Shown here piece by piece: positions 7,775-16,494 of a stretch of 34,403 nt of DNA. The position numbers and the translations under genes were made by a program. How positions within the stretch are numbered: position 1 is the first letter of the stretch; each line of letters opens with the position of its first letter. The DNA is from Clostridiaceae bacterium (GTDB taxonomy: Bacteria; Bacillota; Clostridia; Saccharofermentanales; DTU023): contig JAAZJH010000001.1 of assembly GCA_012800435.1 (NCBI GenBank), forward strand, positions 1 through 34,403, given 5' to 3'. The notes below the pieces were generated by a model. It was not told the DNA's origin, searched no databases, and saw nothing but the letters and a program-made list of their open reading frames with translations.

Positions 7775-10336
7775 ATGAAACGATTTACATTAGTTTTGTT
7801 CTCCTTGGTCATGGTATTGGCGTTGATGTTGACGGCGTGTAAGCCGACCGAACCAGCCAAACCGACCGATCCTGTTCCCTCGGAGAGCAAAGAGCCTGAG
7901 CCTAAACCAACTGATCCTAAACCGACTGAGCCTGAAGTTAAGGAGCCGCGCAAGGGCGGTTGGCTAGACGAAGTTGTCGTGTCGGTCATTGATCAGCCGT
8001 CAGTCGTCGCTCAGTTGAAAGCCGGCGCCATTGACGTCTACGTAAACGGCTTCGGCACAAATGGCTTAGCTGAACTGCAAGAGTCCGGCCTCGATTACGC
8101 TACATCGAACGGCACATATTACTCCATTCAGTTCAACCCGGCCGAGTTTGCATCAGGGGATTATAACCCGTTCCGCAATCGCAAGATCCGCGAAGCGTTC
8201 AACATCTTGATCGATCGTAATTACATCAACCAAGAGTACTATGCCGGCGGTTCGTTGCTGAAGTGGTTCCCGATTATGACGAACTTCGGTGATTACGCTG
8301 ACTTGGTTGACGTTTGCCGTCGTCTTGAGGCGGAGTATGCGTACGACTTCGATAAGGCAGCAGAGATCATTCGTGACGAAGTGGCAAAAGATGGGTACGA
8401 ACTGAAAGACGGTAAGCTTGAAAAAGGCGGCGAGCCTCTCGAGGTTACATTCCTGATTCGCAGCGACGGTGACGGAACGCGTAAACTTTGGGGCAACTAC
8501 CTTGCCGATCAGATGGAAAAAGTCGGCTTCACGGTTGTGCGTCAAGAAGGTACCGGCCAAGAACTCGGCCCGATCTGGATGTATGGAGATCCTACGGCAG
8601 GAGAATGGCACATGTATACCGGCGGTTGGGGCGCATCAGTCCTGAACCGTGATCAGTCCAATATTTTCCAAGAAATGTATCTAAATACCTCGGCACAGGG
8701 TATTCCCGTGTTCGAAGCGAACGTATCCGATCCTGAGTTCCAAGATCTTGGTGACCGTCTGTATCGCCGTGACTTCAAATCAATGGAAGAGCGTCACGAC
8801 ATGATGGCTCGTGCACTCGAGCTGTGTCTGCAAGACTCTTTCCAAGTCTTCGTCGTTGACAGCAAGCAATTCGTTCCTTACGTAGACGGTGTCGTCGCAA
8901 CAACCGACCTTGCTGCCGGCGTTGAGTCTGCTCAAATCACACCTTATACACTTCGCTACGCGGGCAAAGAAGGTGGAACAATGCGCTGGGCAACCCAGCC
9001 CTTCCTATTCAACGGCCCGTGGAATCCTGTTCAGGGTTCGAACACGACAAGTGACCAGGGCGCGGCCCGCATGTCCGTCTCCTATGCCTTCACATATGAT
9101 CCTTACACCGGCTTGGTCCATCCTTTCTTTGCCGAGAAAGCGGAACTGACCGTTGAGACAGGATTGCCTGTTCAGAAGACATTGGATTGGGTAGACCTCA
9201 AGTTTGAGGACAAGATTGTCGTTCCCGATGATGCTTGGGCAGATTGGGATGCCGACGCACAGAAATTTATCACTTCCGCTGAAAAGAATGGAGACGAAGA
9301 AGTAACAGCACGCGTTAAGTCCGTCGTTACCTACAGAGGAGATCTCTTTGACGTTGTGAAATGGCACGATGGCAGCGATCTTACGATGGCTGACCTCATC
9401 ATGTCCTTCATCATGGGCTTTGATCGTGCGAAAGAAGCCTCAGCCATCTTTGATAAGCAAGCTGTCGCTCGTTTTGAGAACGTGTTTATGAAGGACTTCC
9501 GTGGCATCAAGATCATCTCCACAGATCCATTGACCATTGAAGGCTACTCCAATTCTTTCTATACCGATGCTGAGCTTACAGCTTATGATGCCGGTACCAT
9601 TTGGATCAACCACCACCAAGGCCAGGGTTCATTCTCGCAATTTGCGATGATGAATGCAGCTGAAATCGCCGGTGAGCTTGCCTATACCGAGAGCAAGTCA
9701 AACGAGAAGGAAATCGAACAGACGAGCCTGATCGGCGGACCGAGCCTTGAAATTCTGGGCAAACACCTCGACAAGCTGATTGAAGAAGGAACCATCCCTT
9801 ACGAGCCGACCCTCGGCGAATACATCACCAAAGATGAGGCAGTTGAGCGCTACAAGGCACTCAAAGCATACTTTGATGATTACGGCAACTACTGGCAAGG
9901 TACGGGTCCGTACTTCCTCAAATCGGTTGATATGAACGGTAAGTCGCTCGTCATGGCTCACTTCGCAGACTATCCGGATCCTGCCGATCGTTGGGATCGC
10001 TACTCCGAGCCCATGATCGCCGATGTTGATATCGAAGGTCCGGGCCAGGTGACTGCGGGTGAAGAAGCTGTATTCGACGTCTATGTCACATTCAACGGCG
10101 AGCCTTACAAGCTTGACGACATCAGCAAAGTTAAGTTCCTCGCCTATGATGCTGAGAACAACGTCGTACTGATCGACGATGCTGAAGCTGTGGAAGATGG
10201 CAAGTTTGTGATCAACCTCACAGCTGACGACACCAATAAGTTCGGTGACGGTGCAACCAAGATTGAAGTCGCGGTTGTTTCACTCGTTGTCGCACAGCCT
10301 ACTTTCCAAACGGTAGAGTTCATTACCAACAAGTAA
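7775..10336 (+). CDS. ABC transporter substrate-binding lipoprotein, SBP family 5, with rearranged domain order (853 aa)
   Basis: ATG 7775 follows a strong AAGGAGGG site. A lipoprotein signal ends at Cys22 (LMLTAC), followed by a Pro/Thr/Glu-rich tether to about residue 55. The body carries hallmarks of the peptide-binding SBP_5 (OppA/DppA) family in unusual order. First come segments normal for the second half (LKAGAIDVYVNG near 82, NRKIREAFNILIDR near 135, and FVPYVDGV near 367). Then come segments normal for the first half (GGTMRWATQPF at 400, FNGPWNPV, KWHDGSDLTMADL with W530, GTGPYFLKS). A final stretch of about 90 residues (from about 763) looks Ig-like. Typical family members are about 500-600 aa. 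It should capture peptides or another oligomer outside the membrane for the adjacent permeases. Substrate unknown. Confidence 0.9.
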   Translation: MKRFTLVLFSLVMVLALMLTACKPTEPAKPTDPVPSESKEPEPKPTDPKPTEPEVKEPRKGGWLDEVVVSVIDQPSVVAQLKAGAIDVYVNGFGTNGLAELQESGLDYATSNGTYYSIQFNPAEFASGDYNPFRNRKIREAFNILIDRNYINQEYYAGGSLLKWFPIMTNFGDYADLVDVCRRLEAEYAYDFDKAAEIIRDEVAKDGYELKDGKLEKGGEPLEVTFLIRSDGDGTRKLWGNYLADQMEKVGFTVVRQEGTGQELGPIWMYGDPTAGEWHMYTGGWGASVLNRDQSNIFQEMYLNTSAQGIPVFEANVSDPEFQDLGDRLYRRDFKSMEERHDMMARALELCLQDSFQVFVVDSKQFVPYVDGVVATTDLAAGVESAQITPYTLRYAGKEGGTMRWATQPFLFNGPWNPVQGSNTTSDQGAARMSVSYAFTYDPYTGLVHPFFAEKAELTVETGLPVQKTLDWVDLKFEDKIVVPDDAWADWDADAQKFITSAEKNGDEEVTARVKSVVTYRGDLFDVVKWHDGSDLTMADLIMSFIMGFDRAKEASAIFDKQAVARFENVFMKDFRGIKIISTDPLTIEGYSNSFYTDAELTAYDAGTIWINHHQGQGSFSQFAMMNAAEIAGELAYTESKSNEKEIEQTSLIGGPSLEILGKHLDKLIEEGTIPYEPTLGEYITKDEAVERYKALKAYFDDYGNYWQGTGPYFLKSVDMNGKSLVMAHFADYPDPADRWDRYSEPMIADVDIEGPGQVTAGEEAVFDVYVTFNGEPYKLDDISKVKFLAYDAENNVVLIDDAEAVEDGKFVINLTADDTNKFGDGATKIEVAVVSLVVAQPTFQTVEFITNK

Positions 10337-10369
10337 AATCTCTACGCGACTTAGATAGATAGGCACCGG

Positions 10370-10397
10370 GAGGGGCAAGTTCTAATGCTTGCCCCTC
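10370..10397 (+). promoter_or_regulatory. Intercistronic stem-loop between receptor and permease genes
   Basis: GAGGGGCAAG (10370-10379) pairs perfectly with CTTGCCCCTC (10388-10397) around an 8-nt loop. No strong T-run follows. Such hairpins after binding-protein genes commonly protect the upstream mRNA and lower permease expression; that role is inferred here. Confidence 0.75.
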
Positions 10398-10422
10398 TTA
10401 GGATCTTTAAGAGGTTGTGCAT

Positions 10423-11556
10423 ATGACAACTGAAAAAAAAAATATATCCTTAGAATCAACGGTCGAATATAGCAAACAAGCGTCGCGTGCGACGGCGAAG
10501 CGGCTAATTCGATTCTTCATTAGACGGCTTATATTGCTGATGATCACGATCGTCGTTGGTGTGTATATCACCATTATCGTCGCCAATATGGGCGGATACG
10601 TCGACACCATTCTGAAGTCCGCGATCAGAGAAGAAGTGAACATGCAAGTCGCGGAGATGTCAGCCAAGTCTAATATTCCGGAGTCTGAGCGAAGAGAGCT
10701 CATTGAATCAATGATCGAAGAGCGTGAAAAAATCGCCGGACTTGATCAGCCTTTCATTCGCAGATCTTTTACACACTTAAAGAATGCTCTGACACTCAAT
10801 TTCGGGCGTGCTCGATTTATGATCAGCGATCACGGCTCTCGTATGGTACGCAACATAATATTGGAGCGATTACCTGCGACACTGCTGTTGATGGGAACAT
10901 CTCAGCTGCTTTTATTTGCTATTTCATTGTTTTTGGCGTTAGTTGTTTCACGCCATTACGGAAGTTTTTGGGACAAACTTATTGTCACGTTGTCGCCGAC
11001 ATCTTCCATTCCTCCATGGTTTTACGGGATTTTCTTAATACTTATTTTTGCGGCATGGCTGAAGGTATTGCCTTTTGGCGGCATGGTTGCAGCGCCTCCG
11101 CCTCCTACGAAGATAGGATATTTCTTAAGTGTTTTAAAACATATGATTTTACCGGCATTCTCGCTTTTCATTTCGAGTTTCATGATCAGTACGTACTCTT
11201 GGAGAACGTTCTTTCTCATATACTCCAGCGAGGATTACGTTGATATGGCCAAGGCTAAGGGATTGGGCTCACGGGCCATTGAGAGGCGTTATATTTTGCG
11301 ACCTACGTTACCTAACATTATCACGAGTTTTGCGCTGATGTTAGTCGGTATTTGGACCGGAGCGACTTTAACGGAGACGGTATTCCTTTGGCCGGGGTTA
11401 GGAACGATCATTTATGAAGCAGTCAGCCGATATGACACGGCTGTTATCGTTGGAACTACGATCATTCAGGCTTACCTGCTGGGCATTACCGTATTCCTTT
11501 TAGACTTCCTGTATGCCATCGTGGATCCCAGAGTTAAATTAGGGGGGGGCAAGTAA
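10423..11556 (+). CDS. ABC transporter permease, OppB/DppB type (377 aa)
   Basis: The ATG at 10423 is preferred over the in-frame GTG at 10417, because the AAGAGG site lies 8 nt before the ATG but only 2 nt before the GTG. TM1 lies near residues 30-55. An extracytoplasmic stretch follows, with the family signature LDQPFIRRSFTHLKNALTLNF. Further TM helices follow, and the EAA loop (DYVDMAKAKGLGSRAIERRY) that contacts the ATPases. The C-terminus FLLDFLYAIVDPRVKLGGGK is typical of DppB. It forms the membrane channel with the next gene product. The last codons contain a run of eight G (11542-11549), which also serves as the ribosome-site region for the next gene. Confidence 0.93.
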   Translation: MTTEKKNISLESTVEYSKQASRATAKRLIRFFIRRLILLMITIVVGVYITIIVANMGGYVDTILKSAIREEVNMQVAEMSAKSNIPESERRELIESMIEEREKIAGLDQPFIRRSFTHLKNALTLNFGRARFMISDHGSRMVRNIILERLPATLLLMGTSQLLLFAISLFLALVVSRHYGSFWDKLIVTLSPTSSIPPWFYGIFLILIFAAWLKVLPFGGMVAAPPPPTKIGYFLSVLKHMILPAFSLFISSFMISTYSWRTFFLIYSSEDYVDMAKAKGLGSRAIERRYILRPTLPNIITSFALMLVGIWTGATLTETVFLWPGLGTIIYEAVSRYDTAVIVGTTIIQAYLLGITVFLLDFLYAIVDPRVKLGGGK

Positions 11557-11561
11557 ACAAA

Positions 11562-12929
11562 ATGAAGCGACTAAAGGACTCTTTTAGAGATATTGCCAGA
11601 TACCCATCCGCAATCATCGGAATGATCATTGTTTTAGCTCTCTTTGCTTTCTCCTTCTACACCATGTGGAAGATTCCATATCATGAAGCGATTAAAATGT
11701 GGCGGGCGAGCGAGAGTATCGTCTACAAGAACCCGAAAAATGCGAGACCGACATGGGTCAACTGGTTCCGCAAGGATAAGTTGCCTGTCTCGGTCGACGT
11801 AATTGCCGGTGAAGACGATGATTTTACTAAAGTTTCAGAGCCACGTGCTTCCGGCGGAAATTCCATTGAATTCGTCTATTCATTTGATTATGACTACAAC
11901 GAGCTTCCGCAGGATTTTTTCTTGTACTTCACTTCGAATTACCAATCGAAGAATCCGTTTGTCTCAATGACTCTGTTGACACCATCCGGTGAAGATATAA
12001 AAATTGCTGACATAGGTATTACGAAAAATCAGAATTACCGATTCGAACAGGATGAGAAATTGCGAACGCGTCTGAACCGTTTGCATAAGGGCAATGAGCC
12101 CTCTACGGCAATGCAAGGTCTACTTAGCAAACTTGGTTCAGATCCTTTTGAGATTGATAAAGGAACTTATAAACTTACGATTCAAGCGACCACTTTTGAG
12201 GAAGGATCGGATGTCGACGTCGAGTTGATCATGCACGGCAAAGTCTTCGGTTTCTTCGGCACTGACCATCTGCGTCGTGATTTAAAAGTCGCGATGATGT
12301 GGGGGGCTCCGATCGCGCTAGCGTTCGGACTGACGGCAGCCTTAGGATCTGCGATCATTACGATGTTTATTTCGGCCATAGGAACGTGGTTCGGCGGTTG
12401 GCTCGATGAGCTGATTCAAAGAATTACCGAAGTCAACATGGTCTTACCGTACTTTGCCATCCTCATCATGGTGGGTACGTTCTATTCTCGAAGTATTTGG
12501 ACATTATTGTTGGTGACGATCATCCTGAACATGTTTTCGGCGTCGATCAAGTCACAAAGAGCCATATTCTTACAGGTTAAAGAGTCGACTTACATCGAGG
12601 CGGCGATCGCGTATGGAGCAAGTGATTTACGTGTTGTCACACGCTATATGATCCCGCGCGTCATACCTATGATTATCCCCGGCCTAGTGTCAGCTGTTCC
12701 TTCTTACGTCTTTTTAGAAGCATCGCTCGCCTTGCTGGGCCTTGGTGATCCGTCAATCCCAACATGGGGCAAGGTCATCAACGATGCCCGAACAGTCGGT
12801 GCACAATACCAAGGCATGTATTACTGGATTCTGGAGCCTGCTGTACTCTTGATGATTACCGGGTTTGGGTTCGCGCTTTTGGGCTTTGCGCTTGATAGAA
12901 TCTTTAATCCGAGACTGAGAGGTATGTAA
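11562..12929 (+). CDS. ABC transporter permease, OppC/DppC type, with large extracytoplasmic insertion (455 aa)
   Basis: Starts 5 bp after the first permease stop. TM1 (about 17-37) is followed by about 190 residues without membrane segments, with beta-rich character (VSVDVIAGEDDDF, FVYSFDYDYNELPQDFFLYF, YKLTIQATTFEEGSDVDVEL). The normal DppC landmark GTDHLRRDLKVAMMWGAPIA comes only near residue 228. Five or so TM helices follow, with an EAA loop (YIEAAIAYGASDLRVVTRYM) and the typical ending DRIFNPRLRGM. DppC proteins are usually about 300 aa, so the extra loop is striking; it may interact with the unusual receptor. It is the second half of the importer channel. Confidence 0.92.
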   Translation: MKRLKDSFRDIARYPSAIIGMIIVLALFAFSFYTMWKIPYHEAIKMWRASESIVYKNPKNARPTWVNWFRKDKLPVSVDVIAGEDDDFTKVSEPRASGGNSIEFVYSFDYDYNELPQDFFLYFTSNYQSKNPFVSMTLLTPSGEDIKIADIGITKNQNYRFEQDEKLRTRLNRLHKGNEPSTAMQGLLSKLGSDPFEIDKGTYKLTIQATTFEEGSDVDVELIMHGKVFGFFGTDHLRRDLKVAMMWGAPIALAFGLTAALGSAIITMFISAIGTWFGGWLDELIQRITEVNMVLPYFAILIMVGTFYSRSIWTLLLVTIILNMFSASIKSQRAIFLQVKESTYIEAAIAYGASDLRVVTRYMIPRVIPMIIPGLVSAVPSYVFLEASLALLGLGDPSIPTWGKVINDARTVGAQYQGMYYWILEPAVLLMITGFGFALLGFALDRIFNPRLRGM

Positions 12930-12930
12930 G

Positions 12931-14010
12931 ATGGCAAAAGAGAAAACATACACGAATGTAGATGCGATTGAGGTCGCCAAGCAAAAAGCGTTATTGATGA
13001 GTCGCATGACGGATACGACTCACAAAGTAGGTGACGTATGTCATGACCTGCTTTTGAGTGTTAGGGACTTAAAGCTTCATTTTGAAACGATCAGAGGTCC
13101 TGTTCAGGCTGTCGACGGCGTCAACTTTGATCTGGTAACAAATAAAGCCGTTGTTGTTGTCGGGGAGTCAGGCTGTGGTAAGAGCTCCTTAGCGAAGGCG
13201 ATTCTTCGCCTGCTGCCGAGAAACGTTGCTCATTATTCCGGAGAGGTCCTCTTGCATGATGTCGACACAATGGCACTGAACGACGAAGATTACCGTGAGC
13301 AGATTCGCTGGATCAAAATGTCAATGGTGCCTCAGGCTGCGATGAACTCTCTCAATCCGGTACTGAGAGTTGGTGACCAAGTAGCGGAACCCATGATAGT
13401 TCACTTCGGCATGAAGAAAGACGACGCCATACAGCAGGCGGCTTTGATGTTCAAGAACGTCGGCGTGCCGGTCGATTTTCTCATGAGGTATCCATTTGAA
13501 TTGTCGGGGGGGATGCGCCAGCGTGTGGCCATCGCCATGTCGCTCATCACGGGACCTGACTTGGTCATATTGGATGAACCTACTTCAGCATTGGACGTCT
13601 TAACCCAAGCTAATATTTTTAATTTGTTGAAGCGTATTAAGGCGAACTTGGATACAAGCTTCATTCTCATTACCCATGACATTTCAACTTCTTCGGAACT
13701 GGCGGATATTGTGGCTGTCATGTATGCCGGTCAAATTGTGGAAGTTTGCGAGTCGCATCGATTCTTCAGTAAACCGCGCCATCCTTATTCAAGGAAGCTT
13801 ATGGCAAGTGTTCCGCGCCTTCGCGAACGCGAGGAGCCGGAATTCATCGATGGCTCGCCGCCTTCCTTGATCAACCCGCCTTCTGGCTGCAGGTTCAAGG
13901 AGCGCTGCGATCGTCGGTTTGAGAAATGTGAAGAAGAGCCGCCTGTTTACAACTTTGGGGAAGACTGTGTTAAGTGCTGGCTTTATGAAGGGAAAAGTGA
14001 AGAATCATGA
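12931..14010 (+). CDS. ABC transporter ATPase, OppD/DppD type (359 aa)
   Basis: Begins one base after the permease stop. It carries Walker A GESGCGKSS (78-86), signature LSGGMRQRV, Walker B LVILDEPTSALD and switch His in ITHD. A C-terminal oligopeptide-ABC extension follows (HPYSRKLMASVP, then GSPPSLINPPSGCRFKERC and later Cys residues in FEKCEEEPP and CVKCW). The Cys pattern matches the extension of DppD/OppD proteins, some of which bind an iron-sulfur cluster. An N-terminal stretch of about 38 residues precedes the usual start of the domain. It powers import with the next gene product, with which it overlaps by ATGA. Confidence 0.95.
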   Translation: MAKEKTYTNVDAIEVAKQKALLMSRMTDTTHKVGDVCHDLLLSVRDLKLHFETIRGPVQAVDGVNFDLVTNKAVVVVGESGCGKSSLAKAILRLLPRNVAHYSGEVLLHDVDTMALNDEDYREQIRWIKMSMVPQAAMNSLNPVLRVGDQVAEPMIVHFGMKKDDAIQQAALMFKNVGVPVDFLMRYPFELSGGMRQRVAIAMSLITGPDLVILDEPTSALDVLTQANIFNLLKRIKANLDTSFILITHDISTSSELADIVAVMYAGQIVEVCESHRFFSKPRHPYSRKLMASVPRLREREEPEFIDGSPPSLINPPSGCRFKERCDRRFEKCEEEPPVYNFGEDCVKCWLYEGKSEES

Positions 14011-15086
14011 CAGAATACATCAATGAAGTAGCTGTAAAAAATGCTGATCCATCTGCAGATAACGGTGGAGATGATGATTTCATCTTGAGCATTGATAACC
14101 TTAAGGTTTACTTTGAACTTCGTAAACGCGGTATACAGCATGCCGGTTTTGTACAGGCTGTTGATGGTGTTGATCTAAAGCTGAGGCGCGGCGAGACGAT
14201 TGCCATTGTCGGTGAATCAGGCTGCGGCAAGACGAGTTTGATGAAGACAATCTTGAGAATCAACACGCCAACCGGAGGTGCCATTACGTTTGACGGTGAA
14301 ATCATCAATGATTTAAAGGCGAATGATCTCAAGAACCTTAGACGCAAGATCGGCTTTGTACAGCAGGATCCGTATGGTGCGCTGGCACCTTTCATGGACG
14401 TTCAGACCATCTTAGAGGAACCGCTAAAAATTAACGGTGTCAAGGATCGTAAAGAACGCTATGAACGAGTACGGGAAGCTCTTGAAGAAGTGCGTTTGAC
14501 GCCGGTTGAAGATTTCCTAAGAAAATTTCCCCACCAGCTGAGCGGTGGTCAACAGCAGCGCGTCGTTATTGCTCGGGCGATGATCTTGGATCCCATTCTC
14601 TTGGTAGCGGATGAGCCTGTCTCCATGCTTGATGCTTCTGTTCGTGTTGAAATTTTAAGGCTCTTACGCACCTTGCAGGAAGAACATAACTTGGCGGTTA
14701 TTTACATCACCCACGACCTTGCTACGGTTCGTTATTTCTCTGAATACATTTATGTCATGTACGCTGGTCAAGTTGTTGAGAAGGCTCCGGAATCGCAGTT
14801 GATTAATGAAACGGCGCATCCTTACTCACACGCGTTGTTGGCAGCGACTTCAGATCCCGATCCGAAGAACGTTGATCAGTTTCAAGAGGTGCCTGCCGGA
14901 GAACCGCCCAGCTTAGTAGCTCCACCAGCCGGTTGCCGCTTCCATCCGCGCTGTGATCAGATGATCAGTGGACTTTGCGATGTGAAGAGACCGTCTGAAT
15001 TTGACTTAGGGAAGAGGCATTCCGTGGCGTGCTGGCTCTTTAAAGATCGTCCCGTTATAAGTGACTTTGAACCTGTAGGGGAATGA
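14007..15086 (+). CDS. ABC transporter ATPase, OppF/DppF type (359 aa)
   Basis: ATG 14007 overlaps the previous stop by four bases (ATGA), implying translational coupling. It has Walker A GESGCGKTS (69-77), Q-loop VQQDPYGAL, signature LSGGQQQRV, Walker B LLVADEPVSMLD, and ITHD. The HPYSHALL and GEPPSLVAPPAGCRFHPRC extension is typical of DppF/OppF. Second ATPase of the heterodimer driving the importer. The usual Walker B LDEP is ADEP here, as is common in OppF-like proteins. Confidence 0.95.
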   Translation: MTEYINEVAVKNADPSADNGGDDDFILSIDNLKVYFELRKRGIQHAGFVQAVDGVDLKLRRGETIAIVGESGCGKTSLMKTILRINTPTGGAITFDGEIINDLKANDLKNLRRKIGFVQQDPYGALAPFMDVQTILEEPLKINGVKDRKERYERVREALEEVRLTPVEDFLRKFPHQLSGGQQQRVVIARAMILDPILLVADEPVSMLDASVRVEILRLLRTLQEEHNLAVIYITHDLATVRYFSEYIYVMYAGQVVEKAPESQLINETAHPYSHALLAATSDPDPKNVDQFQEVPAGEPPSLVAPPAGCRFHPRCDQMISGLCDVKRPSEFDLGKRHSVACWLFKDRPVISDFEPVGE

Positions 15087-15138
15087 GAGCATTCTTCGTT
15101 TTTTTCTAATCGAGATACTAGGTAAAGGATAAGTTGTT

Positions 15139-15372
15139 TTGAGTCGATTTTCTGAAAAAAAGATGATCATTACAGGTGGGATACTATTGGTCTTGAGCGT
15201 CGTTGTGTCCGGGCTGCAAGTAGCAAAGGTCCTGCCTTCTTATTTCATCTTAAGTATTCTTTCGTTTCTTTGCTTAATTGGCGGTGTCTTTATAGGAATG
15301 ATGGGCATCTTTACCTATGTGAAAAAGGCAAGAGATGCCTATCATTCCGGTGATCCATATCGCAAACGCTAG
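15139..15372 (+). CDS. Small two-helix membrane protein at the end of the ABC operon (77 aa)
   Basis: Begins at TTG 15139, with an AAAGGA-type site at 15124-15129. Two hydrophobic helices (about 10-26 and 33-60) are joined by a short loop. The tail is basic and hydrophilic (YVKKARDAYHSGDPYRKR). No family is recognised. It lies 52 bp after the second ATPase on the same strand and may be cotranscribed as an accessory protein, or may be unrelated. The TTG start makes the call less certain. No clear terminator was found between it and the convergent kinase gene. Confidence 0.6.
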   Translation: MSRFSEKKMIITGGILLVLSVVVSGLQVAKVLPSYFILSILSFLCLIGGVFIGMMGIFTYVKKARDAYHSGDPYRKR

Positions 15373-15466
15373 ACTGTTACTGTTACTTTAATTTTTTTCT
15401 TCTTTTAATTCTTTTTCGTTTGCCGAGGAAGTGTCTTGTCGTTGTGCGCAGTCGTTTTTGCATCGA

Positions 15467-16456
15467 TTAGGGAAACTCGGTCTCATATTTTGCGAGTTCT
15501 TCCCAAGGTAAAATACTGGAGATACCTCCATGGCGCTCTGTTGAGAGTCCTGCTGCCACCGTGGCGCGCTTGACAATGCGCTCCATGATACTTTGATTAA
15601 GACAAGCAAGAGGACTTTCCTCCCGTAGGAGCTGGCCTACCACAGTTCCGCCGAAGATGTCTCCGGCGCCGGTGGTATCGATGGTCGCAAGACCGCTCAT
15701 AGCAGGGATACTAAAGAAATAATCTTTGGTGTAAACGCGACAGCCTTCTTTACCGTCGGTGACCAGTACTATTCTTGGGCCTTGACTTAGAGCAAAAGCG
15801 GCTTGTTCTGTTTCTCCGCCCTTGATAATCTCGTCGTAGGCAAATTCAAGTTCATCACTGCCCAGTTTGACGCTGTCGGCATGGGCGATACCCCAGCGGA
15901 TACTCTCCTTTGCGCGTGTGGGATCGCTCCAAAGCCGGGCTCTGTAGTTTGGATCAAAGCTGATCCAAATGTCATTATCTCGGGCGAGGCGTATCGCCTC
16001 TATCGTCGCCTCAAGAGCCGGATCATCCGTCATTGAGAGGGTTCCAAAATGAAGACAGCGGCTGTTGAGGATGATATCAATCCTTTCATCTGTTAGGCGA
16101 AGACGGGTGTCGGCTCCCGGTTTTCTGGCAAAGGAAAACTCGCGGTCTCCGCTTTCGTCTAACGTGATAAAGGCCAAGGTGGTAAAGCTCTCGTTGCTCT
16201 TTCCAATACCTTTCGTGTCAATACCGAGTTCCAGAGCTGTATCTAAGAGAAGCCGGCCAAAAGCGTCGTCGCCGACTTCACCGATAAATGCCGCTGTGAT
16301 ACCGGCGCGAAGGGCAGCCGCGAGAAAATTTAGGGGGGCACCGCCGGGATAGGCTGAGAGCAGGGGATAACCTGCCTCATTTGTTCCTGTTGGTACAAAA
16401 TCAATCAGGATCTCACCGATGGCGCAAAGATCATAGCGCTTCTTTTGTTGTGACAC
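15467..16456 (-). CDS. PfkB-family sugar kinase, probable fructokinase (329 aa)
   Basis: Ribokinase/PfkB fold: N-terminal DLCAIGEILIDFVP, the first family signature PGGAPLNFLAAALRAG with GEVGDDAFGR after it, and the second signature DTTGAGDIFGG near residue 259, which holds the catalytic Asp and the anion hole. This version resembles fructokinases, which make fructose 6-phosphate with ATP in the cytoplasm, but other sugars are possible. An in-frame TTG at 16462 sits only 1-2 nt after the AAGGCGG site, so GTG at 16456 (about 7 nt spacing) is preferred. It follows the DUF4097-like gene by 38 bp and may share its transcript, although no functional link is obvious. Confidence 0.9.
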   Translation of the reverse strand: MSQQKKRYDLCAIGEILIDFVPTGTNEAGYPLLSAYPGGAPLNFLAAALRAGITAAFIGEVGDDAFGRLLLDTALELGIDTKGIGKSNESFTTLAFITLDESGDREFSFARKPGADTRLRLTDERIDIILNSRCLHFGTLSMTDDPALEATIEAIRLARDNDIWISFDPNYRARLWSDPTRAKESIRWGIAHADSVKLGSDELEFAYDEIIKGGETEQAAFALSQGPRIVLVTDGKEGCRVYTKDYFFSIPAMSGLATIDTTGAGDIFGGTVVGQLLREESPLACLNQSIMERIVKRATVAAGLSTERHGGISSILPWEELAKYETEFP

Positions 16457-16494
16457 GATCAAACCGCCTTTTATGTATAGATGTTGCCAAGTCC

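Noticed and set aside
8153-9961. Several minus-strand open frames opposite the receptor gene
   Set aside because: Shadows of a strongly supported plus-strand gene; no ribosome sites or recognisable domains.
15373-15466. Convergent terminator between the ABC operon and the sugar kinase gene
   Set aside because: T-rich runs are present but no stable inverted repeat was found.
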